In this document: one piece after another, positions 9,983 to 22,000 of the stretch
Numbering within the stretch: the first letter of the stretch is position 1
Layout: the number at the start of each line of letters is the position of its first letter
From: Dimorphilus gyrociliatus
Lineage: Eukaryota; Annelida; Polychaeta; Dinophilidae
Direction of reading: 5' to 3'
Assembly: GCA_904063045.1 (NCBI GenBank)
Contig: CAJFCJ010000026.1
Coordinates: 660,964-724,963 of the forward strand
DNA length: 64,000 nucleotides
Notes under the pieces: generated by a model
The model's input: only the letters and a program-made list of their open reading frames with translations
Databases searched by the model: none
Told to the model about the DNA's origin: nothing
Position numbers and translations under genes: made by a program

Positions 9983-12900
9983 TCATTTGGTACTCGGCTT
10001 TATATTTTGTCTTATACGAGAAGTAATTAAACTCTCTAGAATATCGCATTTTTCGATAAAAGTTCGCAATTTTTTCGACTTTTTCCCATCCAATTCGAAT
10101 CCCAATATTTCTATAACTTTTATACTACGACAGCAAAATTCCAGTGTTTCGATCAATAAATCAAATATATTATCATCTTTAAGGGAATAATTGTAGGAAA
10201 TGTAGAGTGTTTGCAAATTATTACAATTTCTTATTAGGTCAAAAAGGGATATTAATTGTTTTTCAGTTAATTTACATGAATTAAAATTTAGAGTTTTTAT
10301 AGTTGTTGATGAAGATTTTAATCCATTGCATATATCTTCAAATGCTCTTCCTGTAGTAAAGTTTCCAGACATATCAAATAATTCGAGTGTTTTACAAATA
10401 CGAAGATATTTTCCAAAATGAATTGCCTCATTTTCGTATAAATTTAAATGATTAAATTGAAATATCTTTAATCTATTCGAATATGTAATCCCATTAAAGA
10501 TACTTTTAAAACAAGTTTCCATATTTGTTTTACTTGTTATATTTAAATATTCTAAATTTGTAAAAAATTGTAAATATTCTCCTAAAAGTCTCATATTCTC
10601 TTTATTGAAATTGTTCTCTTGAAGATTTAACGTTTTTAAACAGTTGGAACAGGATTTTAATCCTTGGAAGATAGCCGTAAAGTCATTTTTTAATAGTATC
10701 TGATTTAAAAGTATATGAACATTTTCTAAATTTCTACACCATTCCAAAAGATTACCCAATGATCTAGATTGTTCGGAGATGATTGGAAACTGTAGAGAAA
10801 TATCTCTAAGAGAAAAACTGCATGATTTAAGAGTATGGAACATATCTTCCATTTCATTAGTAGGAGTAGGAATATCGATTTGTAGATGGAATATTTGTAG
10901 ATTAATTGAGTATTTTAAGAGATTCGTTAAATATTTTACGTGTTTCGGAGAGATATCCTTTAAAATTAATTGTTTAAGTTGATGAGCTGAAGATTGAAGT
11001 CCTTGAAAAACAGAGTGGAATCCTTCTCCAAGAGTATCTTCTTCGAATTTTATTTCTAAACTTTGTATATCTTTACAAGATTTGAGGAAATCTCCGAGAT
11101 ATTGCGCCTGATTTTCGTCCAATCCACCGGCGTTTATCACTCGAAAACTGTAGCAGGATGATGTAAAGCCTACAAAGATATATTCCCATAAATCTCCTCC
11201 TCCTCCTCCTCTTCCGTTATTATTAAAAATATCCAAACTTGCAAGATTAGTACAGGATTGGGTAAATTCTCCTAAACACCTTATTCCATCCTCATCCAAT
11301 TCACAATCGTTAAAGGAAAGATAGAGTAAAGTTTGACAAGAAGTTTGTAATCCATGACAAATTGCCGATATACTCTCCTTAATCCCACAATTACCCGATA
11401 GATTAATAGTTAGAAGATTTGAACAGTTTATTAAAACGTCTACTAAATACTCCAATTGATATCTCTTTAGGCAACAATATTCAAAATCTATGCTTTTCAG
11501 TTGGTTAGAACAAGAATTTAATCCTTCGCAAACGTCAACAAAACCATATCCCATCTTAACATTCCCTCCAATATATAAAGATTCAAAAGAAGTGCATATT
11601 TGCAGAAAATCACCTAAATATTCCAGCTGATCTTCAATGATATCTATATTCCTAATATCTAAATATTTTAGACTTTTTGAAGAAGATTTCAAAGAATTTG
11701 ATATTCTTTTCATATTTTTCCCTATTTCTTTATTGAATGCTAAAGATAACTTTTCAAGAATGTTACACTTTTCCAATAGATAACATATTGTTCTTATATG
11801 ATTCTCTTTTAGGCAACAATCGATAAAATCTATTTGTTTAAGGTTATTCGAAGATGGTATTAGGCCTATACAAATGCTATTAAGACTATTACCCAAGAAT
11901 CTATTGAATGATACATTAAACAATTCAATCTCTGAACAGTATTGGAAACGTTTTGATAGAATTTCACAATTTTCACTATTAATACCGCAATTTTGTAGAA
12001 AAAGCCTTTTTAAACATTTAGACGATGAGGTAATTGCATCTGCAAATAGTATAAAATATTCATGAATATTTACATTAGCTATATTTATTTCTTCTATTTT
12101 TAGACATTTCCTTAAAATTCTCCAAATAATTTCATCATTTTTTACTAATGAATGATAATTTTCTAGATCAAATTTATGAATGATTTCCAATGATACGAGT
12201 ATTAATTCCAATACGATTGATTTAAACCTATTATCGACCATTCTATATAGATGGATTGGTATATTTATAAGTCTTACCAGTTTCTTTTCAATTGCTAATG
12301 TTGTACTTTTAATAGAATTCCATTCAGTTAAACTTAATTGTAATTGTTCCCCTTGGAAAAAATTTCTTTTAAATAAACCACTATATGGATTAAGAACGAA
12401 TGATAATCTTCCATTTTCCTTTAATACTATATCGAAAGAGTTTTTTTCATTCTCGTTACCAATTCTTTTCCTTCCATCAAATTTTGGTGATGTATAGGCG
12501 AAACAGTACCAAAAACAATTTTCATCAGGTTCCTGTATTTCGCAATTATTTAAATAAACATTCTTTAATTGTTCTTTCTCAATTTTCTTCTTAACGATAT
12601 TAAAGAAATATTGTTGAATATTTCTCTCTAAGATCATATTCTTAATGATTATTGTCTCAAGTAGAGGAGACTCGTTAAAAAAGTCTATAAAATGTTTAGT
12701 AAGGCAGTTGTAGTGCGATAGAATCTTTGATTCTAATTTAATATTTCTAAATGGATTTAATCCGAAATTTACATTAAAATTAATATCATTTTCAGATGTG
12801 AAAACTATAGATAAACTTTCTATACCAGTTTCTTTGATTTCCTTTGGAAAATTATTATTTCTGGTCAAATGGAAGTTTATATTACCAAATGAAAATAGTT

Positions 12901-13207
12901 GGAGAGTTGTTGACGTAATCAATTGGAATATTATTTGTAGAACATTCCAATCGAACGGATTTAAAAGATTAATTGAATTAACTATTTTTAATTCTTCAAT
13001 AATCGAACATTTCTGCGAAATTAATCCAAGAAGAAGTTGTCTATTTATCCGACAATTTTCAAAAGTTAATCTTTTGAGATAATCTCCAATATTTTCAATT
13101 ATTATATTTAAATCTTTATCATTTATATCTTCGTTAATTAGATTTAAAACTTCTTCGGCAATTCCTTTCCTTATAAATCCTTTTATCCTTTCGCTAATCT
13201 CATTCAT
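9983..13207 (-). CDS. Large LRR-only protein, NACHT-less paralogue of the NLR-like genes
   Basis: A single-exon ORF of 1074 residues. It is leucine-rich repeat throughout, with the same signature as the C-terminal part of the gene at 19004: alternating CxxLExLxIS and GLKSSSxxLKxLxF segments. The N-terminal ~80 residues align by eye with the segment that directly follows the NACHT/helical domains of that gene. A shared CEIxEPxEN motif follows further in. Nothing resembling a P-loop lies in the 5' flank, so the NACHT half is absent rather than merely frameshifted. A run of five glycines (codon run near 11195-11210) interrupts one repeat. The protein probably forms a curved solenoid for protein binding. 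A decoy, adaptor or inhibitor of the full NLRs is plausible but inferred. The ATG at 13207 is the first in frame. Confidence 0.8.
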   Translation of the reverse strand: MNEISERIKGFIRKGIAEEVLNLINEDINDKDLNIIIENIGDYLKRLTFENCRINRQLLLGLISQKCSIIEELKIVNSINLLNPFDWNVLQIIFQLITSTTLQLFSFGNINFHLTRNNNFPKEIKETGIESLSIVFTSENDINFNVNFGLNPFRNIKLESKILSHYNCLTKHFIDFFNESPLLETIIIKNMILERNIQQYFFNIVKKKIEKEQLKNVYLNNCEIQEPDENCFWYCFAYTSPKFDGRKRIGNENEKNSFDIVLKENGRLSFVLNPYSGLFKRNFFQGEQLQLSLTEWNSIKSTTLAIEKKLVRLINIPIHLYRMVDNRFKSIVLELILVSLEIIHKFDLENYHSLVKNDEIIWRILRKCLKIEEINIANVNIHEYFILFADAITSSSKCLKRLFLQNCGINSENCEILSKRFQYCSEIELFNVSFNRFLGNSLNSICIGLIPSSNNLKQIDFIDCCLKENHIRTICYLLEKCNILEKLSLAFNKEIGKNMKRISNSLKSSSKSLKYLDIRNIDIIEDQLEYLGDFLQICTSFESLYIGGNVKMGYGFVDVCEGLNSCSNQLKSIDFEYCCLKRYQLEYLVDVLINCSNLLTINLSGNCGIKESISAICHGLQTSCQTLLYLSFNDCELDEDGIRCLGEFTQSCTNLASLDIFNNNGRGGGGGDLWEYIFVGFTSSCYSFRVINAGGLDENQAQYLGDFLKSCKDIQSLEIKFEEDTLGEGFHSVFQGLQSSAHQLKQLILKDISPKHVKYLTNLLKYSINLQIFHLQIDIPTPTNEMEDMFHTLKSCSFSLRDISLQFPIISEQSRSLGNLLEWCRNLENVHILLNQILLKNDFTAIFQGLKSCSNCLKTLNLQENNFNKENMRLLGEYLQFFTNLEYLNITSKTNMETCFKSIFNGITYSNRLKIFQFNHLNLYENEAIHFGKYLRICKTLELFDMSGNFTTGRAFEDICNGLKSSSTTIKTLNFNSCKLTEKQLISLFDLIRNCNNLQTLYISYNYSLKDDNIFDLLIETLEFCCRSIKVIEILGFELDGKKSKKLRTFIEKCDILESLITSRIRQNIKPSTK

Positions 13208-13742
13208 GATACAATGATAATTTCCCTCTCTTCTAGAAGACTATTCCATTGACTCGTCCTTTATTAAGTTTTATTCAATAAACGTACAGTATATATATAC
13301 ATAGATACTGGGCGCTAGATCAACAATGGTAGTCAAAACTTGAATATAGCTCAACTTGTATTGGCCATACTCTTTAATATTTACTCCAACTGCAAAATTT
13401 TTCACTTATTCATATTGATTTTTTTAGATTAGTATAAGAGAAAATAAAAAACAAATATAGTCAGTTTTTTTTCTGTATAATACTACACAAGAATACACTT
13501 TAATTCATCAAAAATTTCAATCATGTTTAATTCAATCAGCGTCAGCTTAATGAAAATTTTCAATAAGTTTAGATGATAAAGTTAATATTTTATAGTAATT
13601 TCTTACTACTTACTTTCAATGAATGAATGAAAAAATCCTTTTACGAGAAAGTTGTTAAAGGGACTTGTAAATATAATAGCTTTTACTTGAAAGGAGAGAA
13701 TTACCTTTCTAATGGCGAACCATTAGTCTTTTATTTACCTTG

Positions 13743-13767
13743 TAATAATAATAATAATAATAATAAT
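13743..13767. repeat. (AAT)n microsatellite
   Basis: About eight perfect copies of a TAA/AAT trinucleotide are visible. There is no coding support. Confidence 0.9.
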
Positions 13768-14429
13768 GCTAGGCTTACATTATACAGTAATTTATTGCTT
13801 TGGATTTCTCTCTTTAATCTTTCGTTCTGAAAATATTGAATAAGAAGAGAGAGAGAGAGAGAGCTAGAGTTATGTTCCCTAATTTACTGCTTGGTTGTTG
13901 TTTACTATTCGGGCCAAATAACTAAAGGGTCTTATTCTTAATCTCGTTATCTACTTAACATATTTATAGACGAGTTCATTGACATTATTGTCAATTCATA
14001 TTCAAACAATCAGGTAATTGGAATATTTTATGCAAATTGACCAATTTATAAAGTTGGGGATATTATTAAAAATATAAACAGAGTTGACCTTCATTCCTTG
14101 ACGGTTATTTAAATTTCGTCACCTTCGTAAGTTTCCAAGAGTGTATTCCCAAAAATGATAATTAATGGTCGAGTATCCTTTCTCTATTCCACGGTATTGT
14201 GAATCTCTGAAAAAAGGTTAAGTCTGTCTCCGTTCCAAGAGAGTAACCTTCTCTTCAACTTTAAGCCAATAGAATTTTAATGGTTGACTTCACTAGTTCA
14301 AAGTGATTAATCTCTATCTTTCTCAAAAAAATCTCATCTCTTCCACCAAATAAGAATGAATCGGTTTCATAATGAAATTCCCTATCCTTTCCTGGCATAT
14401 CTCAAAATAAATTTGCGTCATTAAAATTC

Positions 14430-14660
14430 CGTTGAAAAGTCTAAACCATCATTCGGTGGAGGAGAATTCTTCTTACATTATCTCTTTCTGATCGTATATC
14501 CTCCATCCGGACAAGGATTTTCACAGTAGGACCAATATGATCATACCAACCAACTTCCGGCTATGGAGCATCTAGCATTTTCAACTGATTCGCACATTTT
14601 AGCGTTCTATTAGTCAGAATCACCAATTCATAACAAAATTCGTTCAATGAAACGGATAAT
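14430..14660 (-). pseudogene. Thrombospondin type-1 repeat fragment, degenerate
   Basis: On the minus strand one frame reads ENARCSIAGSW, then after an in-frame TGA, SYWSYCENPCPDGG and an IRKR segment. After a TAA it reads CKKNSPPPNDG. This is the TSP1 pattern WSxWSxC...C.GG..R.R.C..PPP..GG, with two in-frame stops and at least one frameshift upstream (NEFCYELVILTNRTLKC lies in another frame). TSP1 repeats occur in extracellular matrix and adhesion proteins. No flanking exon restores the frame, so I call it a relic rather than an exon. An intron hidden at the first stop cannot fully explain the second. Confidence 0.45.
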
Positions 14661-16018
14661 GGTGTTGCTCTAATTCTCCAAGCTATTATGATGAATATAC
14701 AAAATTCCAACTTTTTGACAAACTTTTTAGGCCTAGTTTACGATAAATGTAATAAAATGATGGACATTTTTCTACTACTTGAATAATTTCTTAAGCTATA
14801 AGCGTTTTGTCTCAAAAATAAACTGGAATATATTTGCAGTAAGTAATTTTGGATTTTATTTATACTCTAACTGAATAGAAAGTGGAAAATTTTTGTTTTT
14901 CATTTTCTTATATCCTAATCATTAAAGATTAAGCCTTTAAAGGATGATAAGCTGTAACATTATTGCCTAGATTTGGGTGTTTAGAGTTTTGTTAATCGTC
15001 TTCCCTAAGAATTCCTTATCTATAGAATCTTTTATTATTTAATTATTAGCCAATAGATAGTGTTTATTATGAGGATTTTTATCTTTAATCCTTCACGAAT
15101 AAACCAATTTAATAGGCTTTATTAGCTGATAATCTGTTTATTGATTAACACTCTTTTTTTCCCCACAAGTAAACAAAGGAAATGTATCAATCAATGAAAT
15201 ATTAGTCCTATTAGGTTTCATTCATTATTATCATTAATGCTATTAATAGCTTTTTTTCTCATAGTATACTACTATACTGTATATTGGATATTGATATTAC
15301 CATATCGGAATAATAATGAATGATAACGTCGTATATTGCTAATCTTCAACTTAACAAATTCATTATGTTTGCACTAAGTCACTACAACGAATCCAATGAA
15401 ATATGTACAATCCATTGGAACTCTTTGTATAGATTCTTTGTTCTCTTCTTTTGCTTCCGTTAATAGAGAATAGGTCTTTGTTGATAAAATCTAAATCTAA
15501 AACTAGCCAAATAGGTTTGTAAATTATCAGCCGAATAGGATTCTTCTATAAGTTCGAATATCTTATCAGCAGATAGGAGAAAATTGACTTACTTCTGAAA
15601 AGAACGAATATGTTCTTTATCATTTTTCCCGCTCTTTTTAAAGAATTAAAGAAATTTTAAGCTTAGTTAATAATATTTTCTCTTGTTATTTTCTTTATTA
15701 TTTCTAATGAATTTGTATATTAAATTATAATTGTCTAATAATTCAAAGAGTCCTGCGATTGATTGAATGATTAACAAATGATCCTTACAGATTGATTTGT
15801 TTAGGTAAAGAATAACAATAAAATGAAGAACAAAAATATTTTTTTGTATCTCAACAATCCATTAATAGAATATGAAAAAGAAAATTGACTTTATTTGTAG
15901 ATATGATTTCGTACGAAATTTATTCGTTCTGTTTACTTCCGCTTTCCATTTTTCAAAATATTTCCATCTTTTATTAACTGTTAATAATAGATCACTTTGC
16001 AATTCTATTTTTCAAAAG

Positions 16019-16042
16019 TATATATATATATATATATATATA
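16019..16042. repeat. (TA)n microsatellite
   Basis: Perfect TA dinucleotide run within intergenic DNA. Confidence 0.9.
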
Positions 16043-16392
16043 GAAAACAAAGCAAAGATAATGTACAATAGCATTAAATCATCAAAATAACATTACATTA
16101 CATCAGTACTTTGCCGAAACCACACTAAATACAATGGATAGGGAATAATATCCAGATCATAGAAGGCGTTATTCGTAACATTTGAAATGGGCTAAAGGTA
16201 ACAATTAAACTTTTTTTATTAATATTTAATAGTAATAGTAGTATTTAAATGTTACATTCTATAAGTAAAGAAGTTTAACGTTATATATACTCCTTTTATA
16301 CTTTAATGACTATGTAGATAGTATCAATTGGCTAAACACAAAGTAAAAAAAGTGACCTTGACCTTAGTTATATTTACAAATTTTATTTTCAG

Positions 16393-17000
16393 TAAACTTT
16401 GATATTATCAATGAAAGAAAACAATACCGACGATTATGGGAATTCTACTTTCCTCGGTCGTTTCTTTACGACTGGTTTAGGTTTTTACCTACTGAAATTA
16501 CTGAATGCATTGCTGTTGAACATATTACTACCGCAAAGACAATCAGTAGTTTGAAAATTACTTAATTAATCTATCAAATATTCCTAACAATTAAATTTTC
16601 CGCCTTTCAGACGATTGAAGAGGAGAAGCAGTATTCTGAGGAAGAAGATGACGAGCAGCCATTTGATGAATATTATAATATGGAGGAGAGTTCGGATGAA
16701 GAATTCATAGACGTGGAAACCGTTGAAAATTGCTTAAAAGGAGTCACCGATTGCGATATACTAAAATGTCGACGTAGAAAAAGACCCTGGGAACCGGGTT
16801 TGAGACATAGACTGGTCCTGTATGAATGTAATATCTGTTATAATAATTTCAAGACCTTTGATGACGTGCTAATCCATATTCAGGTAAGACATTTGTCTAT
16901 AAAGTATCGTTGTGAACTATGCCCAAGATTGTTTCCGAATGAAGACAAGAGATATGAACATTATGTTTGTCATTTGCTTAGTATGAAATCGAAGTCGTAA
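16393..17000 (+). CDS. Acidic protein with two C2H2 zinc fingers (5' end incomplete)
   Basis: The 3' exon is well supported. It has a strongly acidic stretch (EEEDDEQ, EESSDEEF) followed by two C2H2 fingers. Finger 1 starts YECNICYNNF and ends HIQVRH (C-x2-C-x12-H-x4-H). Finger 2 starts YRCELCPRLF and ends HYVCH (C-x2-C-x12-H-x3-H). It then stops after a short basic tail. The upstream exon 16393-16545 has a coding-like frame containing NERKQYRRLWEFYFPRS. It joins in frame if the donor at 16546 (GTAGTT) is spliced to the second of two tandem acceptors (exon restart 16621). Splicing to the stronger acceptor at 16611 instead keeps a different frame, which begins at the ATG at 16411. The true start was not found. 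The protein is a probable nuclear nucleic-acid or protein-binding factor. Confidence 0.65.
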
Positions 17001-17231
17001 AAGTTTGTAGTAATATAGTGTTTATATAGTCTAGACAGATTTATACAGATAGACAGCCGTAACTGAAAACATTGAATACATTACAATCACCTATTATGGT
17101 TTGATAAGAGATAAGCTATTCTATCCCTCAGACTTGAGAATGTTGGTTGGGTTTGAATCATCATCATTAGGTTTTTGTTTACGTTTTCCTATCAATGAAA
17201 TCTCTCTTGTTCTAATAATCAATAGTATTTA

Positions 17232-17235
<4 letters not shown>

Positions 17236-17266
<31 letters not shown>
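17236..17266. repeat. (CT)n microsatellite
   Basis: Perfect CT run about 210 bp upstream of the Rab5-like start codon. It may affect promoter architecture, but no function is shown. Confidence 0.9.
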
Positions 17267-17268
<2 letters not shown>

Positions 17269-17477
17269 GAAGATGTAATCTTTACCCAACATTAATTTAA
17301 AATAAAGGATCTACACTCGCTATATAGTTATTATTACAACAGTTTCGTTAGTATTACGTACATATAACACTATTAATATACTTTATTGAATGTCGAGGTC
17401 GAATTTCTGGGAAATCCAATGATTCATTACCTTCTGACGAGTATATTGCTGTGTTGCTTAATCTTATTCTAGTAGAT

Positions 17478-18302
17478 ATGACTGAGGAAGAGCTAAGCAG
17501 ACCAAATACCAATTGTGGTAGATTTTTTCAATTTCAGATTGTATTATTAGGAGAATCGGCAGTTGGAAAGTCGAGTTTACTATTAAGACTCGTAAATAAT
17601 GAATTTAACGAATATCAAGAAAGTACTATAGGAGGTAATATTTCATATAATATAAAATATTGCGAAATATAGAGACTAAACAGAATTTTATTTAGCCGCC
17701 TTCCTTACACAAACTCTCGAAGATGCAACGGTAAAATTGGAGATATGGGACACAGCCGGTCAAGAAAGATATCACAGTCTAGCTCCAATGTATTATCGTC
17801 GAGCAAGAGCTGCCGTTGTTGTTTACGATATCACGAGTCAAGATTCATTTCATAGGGCTAAACAATGGGTTGAAGAATTACAATTGAAAGCCAGCTCTAA
17901 TATTGTTATTGCCCTTGCCGGTAATAAATCTGATTTGAGCAAGCATCGTGCAGTAGAAATTGAAGTAAGGATGAACGGATAAGAGAAATTCTTCTTCTTT
18001 TCATCATTTACAATTTTAATTATCCTTATTTATAGGAAGGAAAAGTATACGCCGAAGAAAATGGGTTGCTATTTATGGAAACTTCTGCAAAATCTTCACA
18101 AAATGTACAGGAATTCTTTACGAGATTAGGTTAATTGACCTAGTTAATTAATTATATTAAATAATATATTTTCAATTATTACTTTTTACCGTTTCTAGCC
18201 AGGAAAATACCTAAAGGTGATAATAATTCGAATGAGAAGATAACAAGAGGTGTAGCTCTACAAGAGAATAGAAAATACTATCGGGTATTTTGTTGCTTTT
18301 AA
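17478..18302 (+). CDS. RAB5: Rab5-family small GTPase
   Basis: Model: exons 17478-17634, 17696-17964, 18036-18129 and 18199-18302. All junction phases agree, giving 207 residues. The G motifs are complete. P-loop GESAVGKS is at 25-32, the switch I end ESTIGAAF has the conserved Thr, [11 protein letters not shown] is in switch II, then GNKSD and ETSAK at 157-161. The segment AAFLTQT after switch I and the [10 protein letters not shown] stretch are typical of Rab5 among Rabs. The protein ends in FCCF, a double cysteine for geranylgeranylation close to the usual CCSN. Rab5 acts on early endosomes in fusion and cargo sorting (family knowledge). Introns are 61-71 bp. An in-frame ATG at 17451 would add nine residues, but 17478 fits family length better. 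It may be a diverged extra Rab5 copy rather than the canonical one. Confidence 0.92.
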
Positions 18303-19003
18303 ATGATATATGATTATCGTTTTTCGAATATTTTACTCGACCTTGACCTTTATCATCAATTGTAATGGAAATGCGATAGAGAATATTCAAGAGTCATTCT
18401 GGCTGGTTTTACACTAACCCAGTTGTAATCCTTAACTAAGCCTATTTAAATAAAAAAATCAACAGTGCTCTCTCTCATTTTTTTTAAAAAACCAATTTTG
18501 ATCCAATACTTTTTCAATATCGACTTTTTGTTCTCGAACGTTTTGATACTGCTCTAGTAATTCGAATAATTAATTACATAATTAAATTTTCGGTACAACT
18601 AGACGCTTACAAAGTATTATTTAACTGCATTTTTTCTTCTAAGTGTGTAAAAACACCATTTTCCAATAATTGATTGATTGATTAATTTAAGGATCATTTA
18701 TTGTTTTTTTTTTATTTATTGTAATAATTAACTATAACCTTTAACCTCATTGTTAGAAAATTGCGTTTATATATAGAGGTTATATTGATTAAATAAGCTT
18801 ATTTAAATAAATATAACCTAAATAAGATCTTTATCAAATATTAAGATTTTTGTTTCTCCATAGCTACTGCGCAAACTCTAGTAGCTGAATTCTATATTCT
18901 AATACTTTACATTTACGTGTAAGTTATCTTATCTTTTTTACTATTTTCTATTCATTCATAAGTATCATTTGTTTTTTTAAAAAAAAAATAAACAATAATA
19001 GAG
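18303..19003. other. Intergenic, 5' flank of giant NLR gene
   Basis: AT-rich, with no exon recognised. It holds the 3' flank of the Rab5-like gene and presumably the promoter of the NLR-like gene at 19004. An A-run directly precedes that start codon. Confidence 0.5.
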
Positions 19004-22000
19004 ATGCGTAAAATCGAAGACAGTTTTAAAAGTAGAATGAACGCCGTTGAGAGTTTATGCTTTAAATTCTATTCGGATCATTTGAGAAGTCTTCTTCAAA
19101 TAGAGTACAACTTTGAAGAAGTATGTAGGAGATTAGGGAAGAAGAGAAAGATAAATAGTAAAGAGGAAGAGAATCTATTGAATCTATATAAAAAACTCAA
19201 TAAAGATATGGCTATTGAAGAATTGATAATGATTCTGAAGAAGGAAACTTTTAACCTTATCATTTGTATATTAGATAGTTTTGATAAGAAAGATATCTCT
19301 CATCTGGCTAATAATCTTCGAAATAAAGATACAATATGGAAAATACTTATCGATCGGACAAAGATAGAGAGGAGAAGAGATTCAAGACAGGTTGCTCTCT
19401 TTCCCTTTGAAAAGACAAATTCTATTAGTCTATTAAATGTAGAAGGATCGATAAGAGTATCTCATATCAATAAGATAGACATTTCTGATAGGACTCTATT
19501 ACAATCGGAATTAACTTTTGAAGATTTTCCGAATATTCTTGATAAGAATTTCAATAAGATTTCAATTAAAGGAGAATCGGGAATTGGAAAAACTATTCAT
19601 ATGAGATATCTCGTCTACACTTGGGCAAAAGATCTATGGAGGATAGATAAAAAAGATAGACTGCTTATAGTACTCAATTTAAGCAACTTTGAACCGGATA
19701 ACGATATCTATGATGAGATTATTAAACAAAATTTTACAAATGTTCCTTTCGTATCTAAACAGATTATACAATGTTTGTTTAAGGAGAAGTGTCAAGATAT
19801 CTTACTACTCATCGATTCAGCGGACGAATATGATTTTGCTGATCGTTCCATATATAATATCGTCCATCGGCAGGAAATTGACGTTCCAACAATCGTTTGG
19901 AGTAGAAATTGGAAGGCTGATGAAATTTATAGAACCTGTAATATTACCTTTGAACTTGTAGGCTTAAATATAGAACAATTGCAATCGTTACTAAAGAAAT
20001 GTTTGGGAGATGATAGAGAGAAGAGAGTATTCCTCGATAACGTACTAATAAATAATCAAGGAATAAGGAATCTTTGTAGAGTACCACTTCTAGGTTTAAT
20101 ACTTTATCAAGTTTGGAAAGAGACTGGTAACATATTCGATATTAATCAATATCAAATTTACGATGATATTGTAAATCTTGTTCAAGAGAGGAATAGAATC
20201 TTTAGGAGTAAAGATAATCAGTATAACATGACCCATTTCTATGGATTATGCTTTATAAATCTTATTGAGAAGAAGACAAAGTTCATTTTGAAGATTGAAG
20301 ATGCTCTAATAGTTGAGAAATATTTTAAAGGTATTCTCCAAATTATACCAGAACAATCAATTCATTCAAATGAAACGGAAGTACAATTTTATCATTCATC
20401 CTTTCAAGAATATTTCGCTTCGCAATATCTTATAAGAGAATTCGAAAAGACAAGCAAAAACTGGTATGGAAATTATCAACAAGCTATTTCCGATAGGAAG
20501 ATGATTATTAAATTTTTAACGAAAGGAAAATGGATAGAGATTTATCATATTTTGAATTTTATTAAAGAATATTCGCAGATAATCTACGAAAAATTAATAG
20601 AATATTCGAAAAAACTGTCGGAAATGTTCGAAAATGTTCAAACTCTATTGAAATGCTTAAAAGATGATGGTACAATAGTTACTATTAATAATGAGATAAT
20701 CCCAGATTATATATTAACAATATTTTTGGAGATGAAAGGCGAAAATATCGAGACGATAACGCTTATCGATTCGGATATAAATGAAGAGTTATTATTTCAA
20801 CTTCTTTCAAAATATTGCCCAAATTTGAAATATATTTTTATTGAATCGAATAAAAATCAGATTGATGATTACGATATTATCTATTTAGGTAATATTTTAG
20901 AATTAATAACTGGTACGGAGATAAGAAACTTCTATTACGGAGAAAAGAAATTCTATATATTTCGGGAAAATGAATATGAGAAAACTGGTAGAAATCGTTT
21001 TATAGAAATATTAACAATTTCAAACAAACATAATAATAATGAAATTATGTTAAAAGTAACATTTGGACCTTGTTTTATAAGGCATTTAAAGGACGAAAGC
21101 CAAATATCATTGCAGTATCTTCCATTAAGTTTCTTAATCTTTGTCAATGAACTTTTCTCCCTTCAAACGTTAACGATTAAGAATAAAATATTAGATACAG
21201 ATTTCATTAGTTTTATCTTTATGATCATCAAAACAAAAATGGAAAATCAAAATCTAAAAGCAATTTATTTGGAGAATTGCGAAATTGAAGAACCTAATGA
21301 AAATTTTTTAGAGAATTGTTTCCTGTACATCTCTTCTTCCTCTGATAATAATGATGGAGTTGATAAGAAGAAAAAACAAAGGAATTTAAATACTATAAAG
21401 ATAGAAACGAATTTAAATGATCCACTCAAATTTATTATTAATCCTGAAAATAGAGAACAAAAGAGAACGTTAATTTTCCATACAAAGACTCCTAATTCAA
21501 AGGAAATGCAATATATTCATTGTTTAAAGAAGGCTATTCAAAGGGATATTATTCGAATATCTCCCTTTCCTATTGATTTATATAATTGTATTGGAGAAGA
21601 TTTCCAATCAGAGATTCTGGAACTTTTAAAGATATGTAGTAAAACTTTAAACGTCCTTGACCTTTCATCATATCACGAAAGGGAAAAGAATCCTCAACTT
21701 CTCTCAGAAATCTTTGAAAACTGCTCAGAATTGGAAAGAGTCTCTTTTAAAGATTTTAATCTAATACATACTTTTGAACAATTAAAAATAGGATTACTTT
21801 ATTCTTCGAAAACTTTAAAAATGGTTGAATTCGAAAATTGTATAGCCAATGAGGAGATAGCATTAGGATTTGGAGAATGTTTTGTAGTTTTTCCAAATAT
21901 GGAAACATTAAAATTACAAGAGGTAAAAAATATTGAAAAAGGATTTGAGATTATCTGCAATGGATTAAAATTTTCTAGTCATAATCTGACTAATTTAAAT

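Larger units (their letters stand above)
13208..16392. other. 3.2-kb intergenic stretch
   Basis: Mostly non-coding AT-rich DNA. I can support a decayed thrombospondin-type-1 fragment (14430-14660, minus) and simple repeats: AAT at 13743, GA near 13847, TA at 16019. Short open frames at 13627 and 15872 look like chance, because they run through the simple repeats. Undetected 5' exons of the zinc-finger gene may lie in 16100-16390. Confidence 0.4.

Noticed and set aside
13627-13830. 67-residue ORF with an eight-Asn run
   Set aside because: The Asn run is just the AAT microsatellite, with no splice sites or domain.
15872-16090. 72-residue ORF
   Set aside because: Runs through a TA microsatellite (IYIYIY tract); chance ORF.
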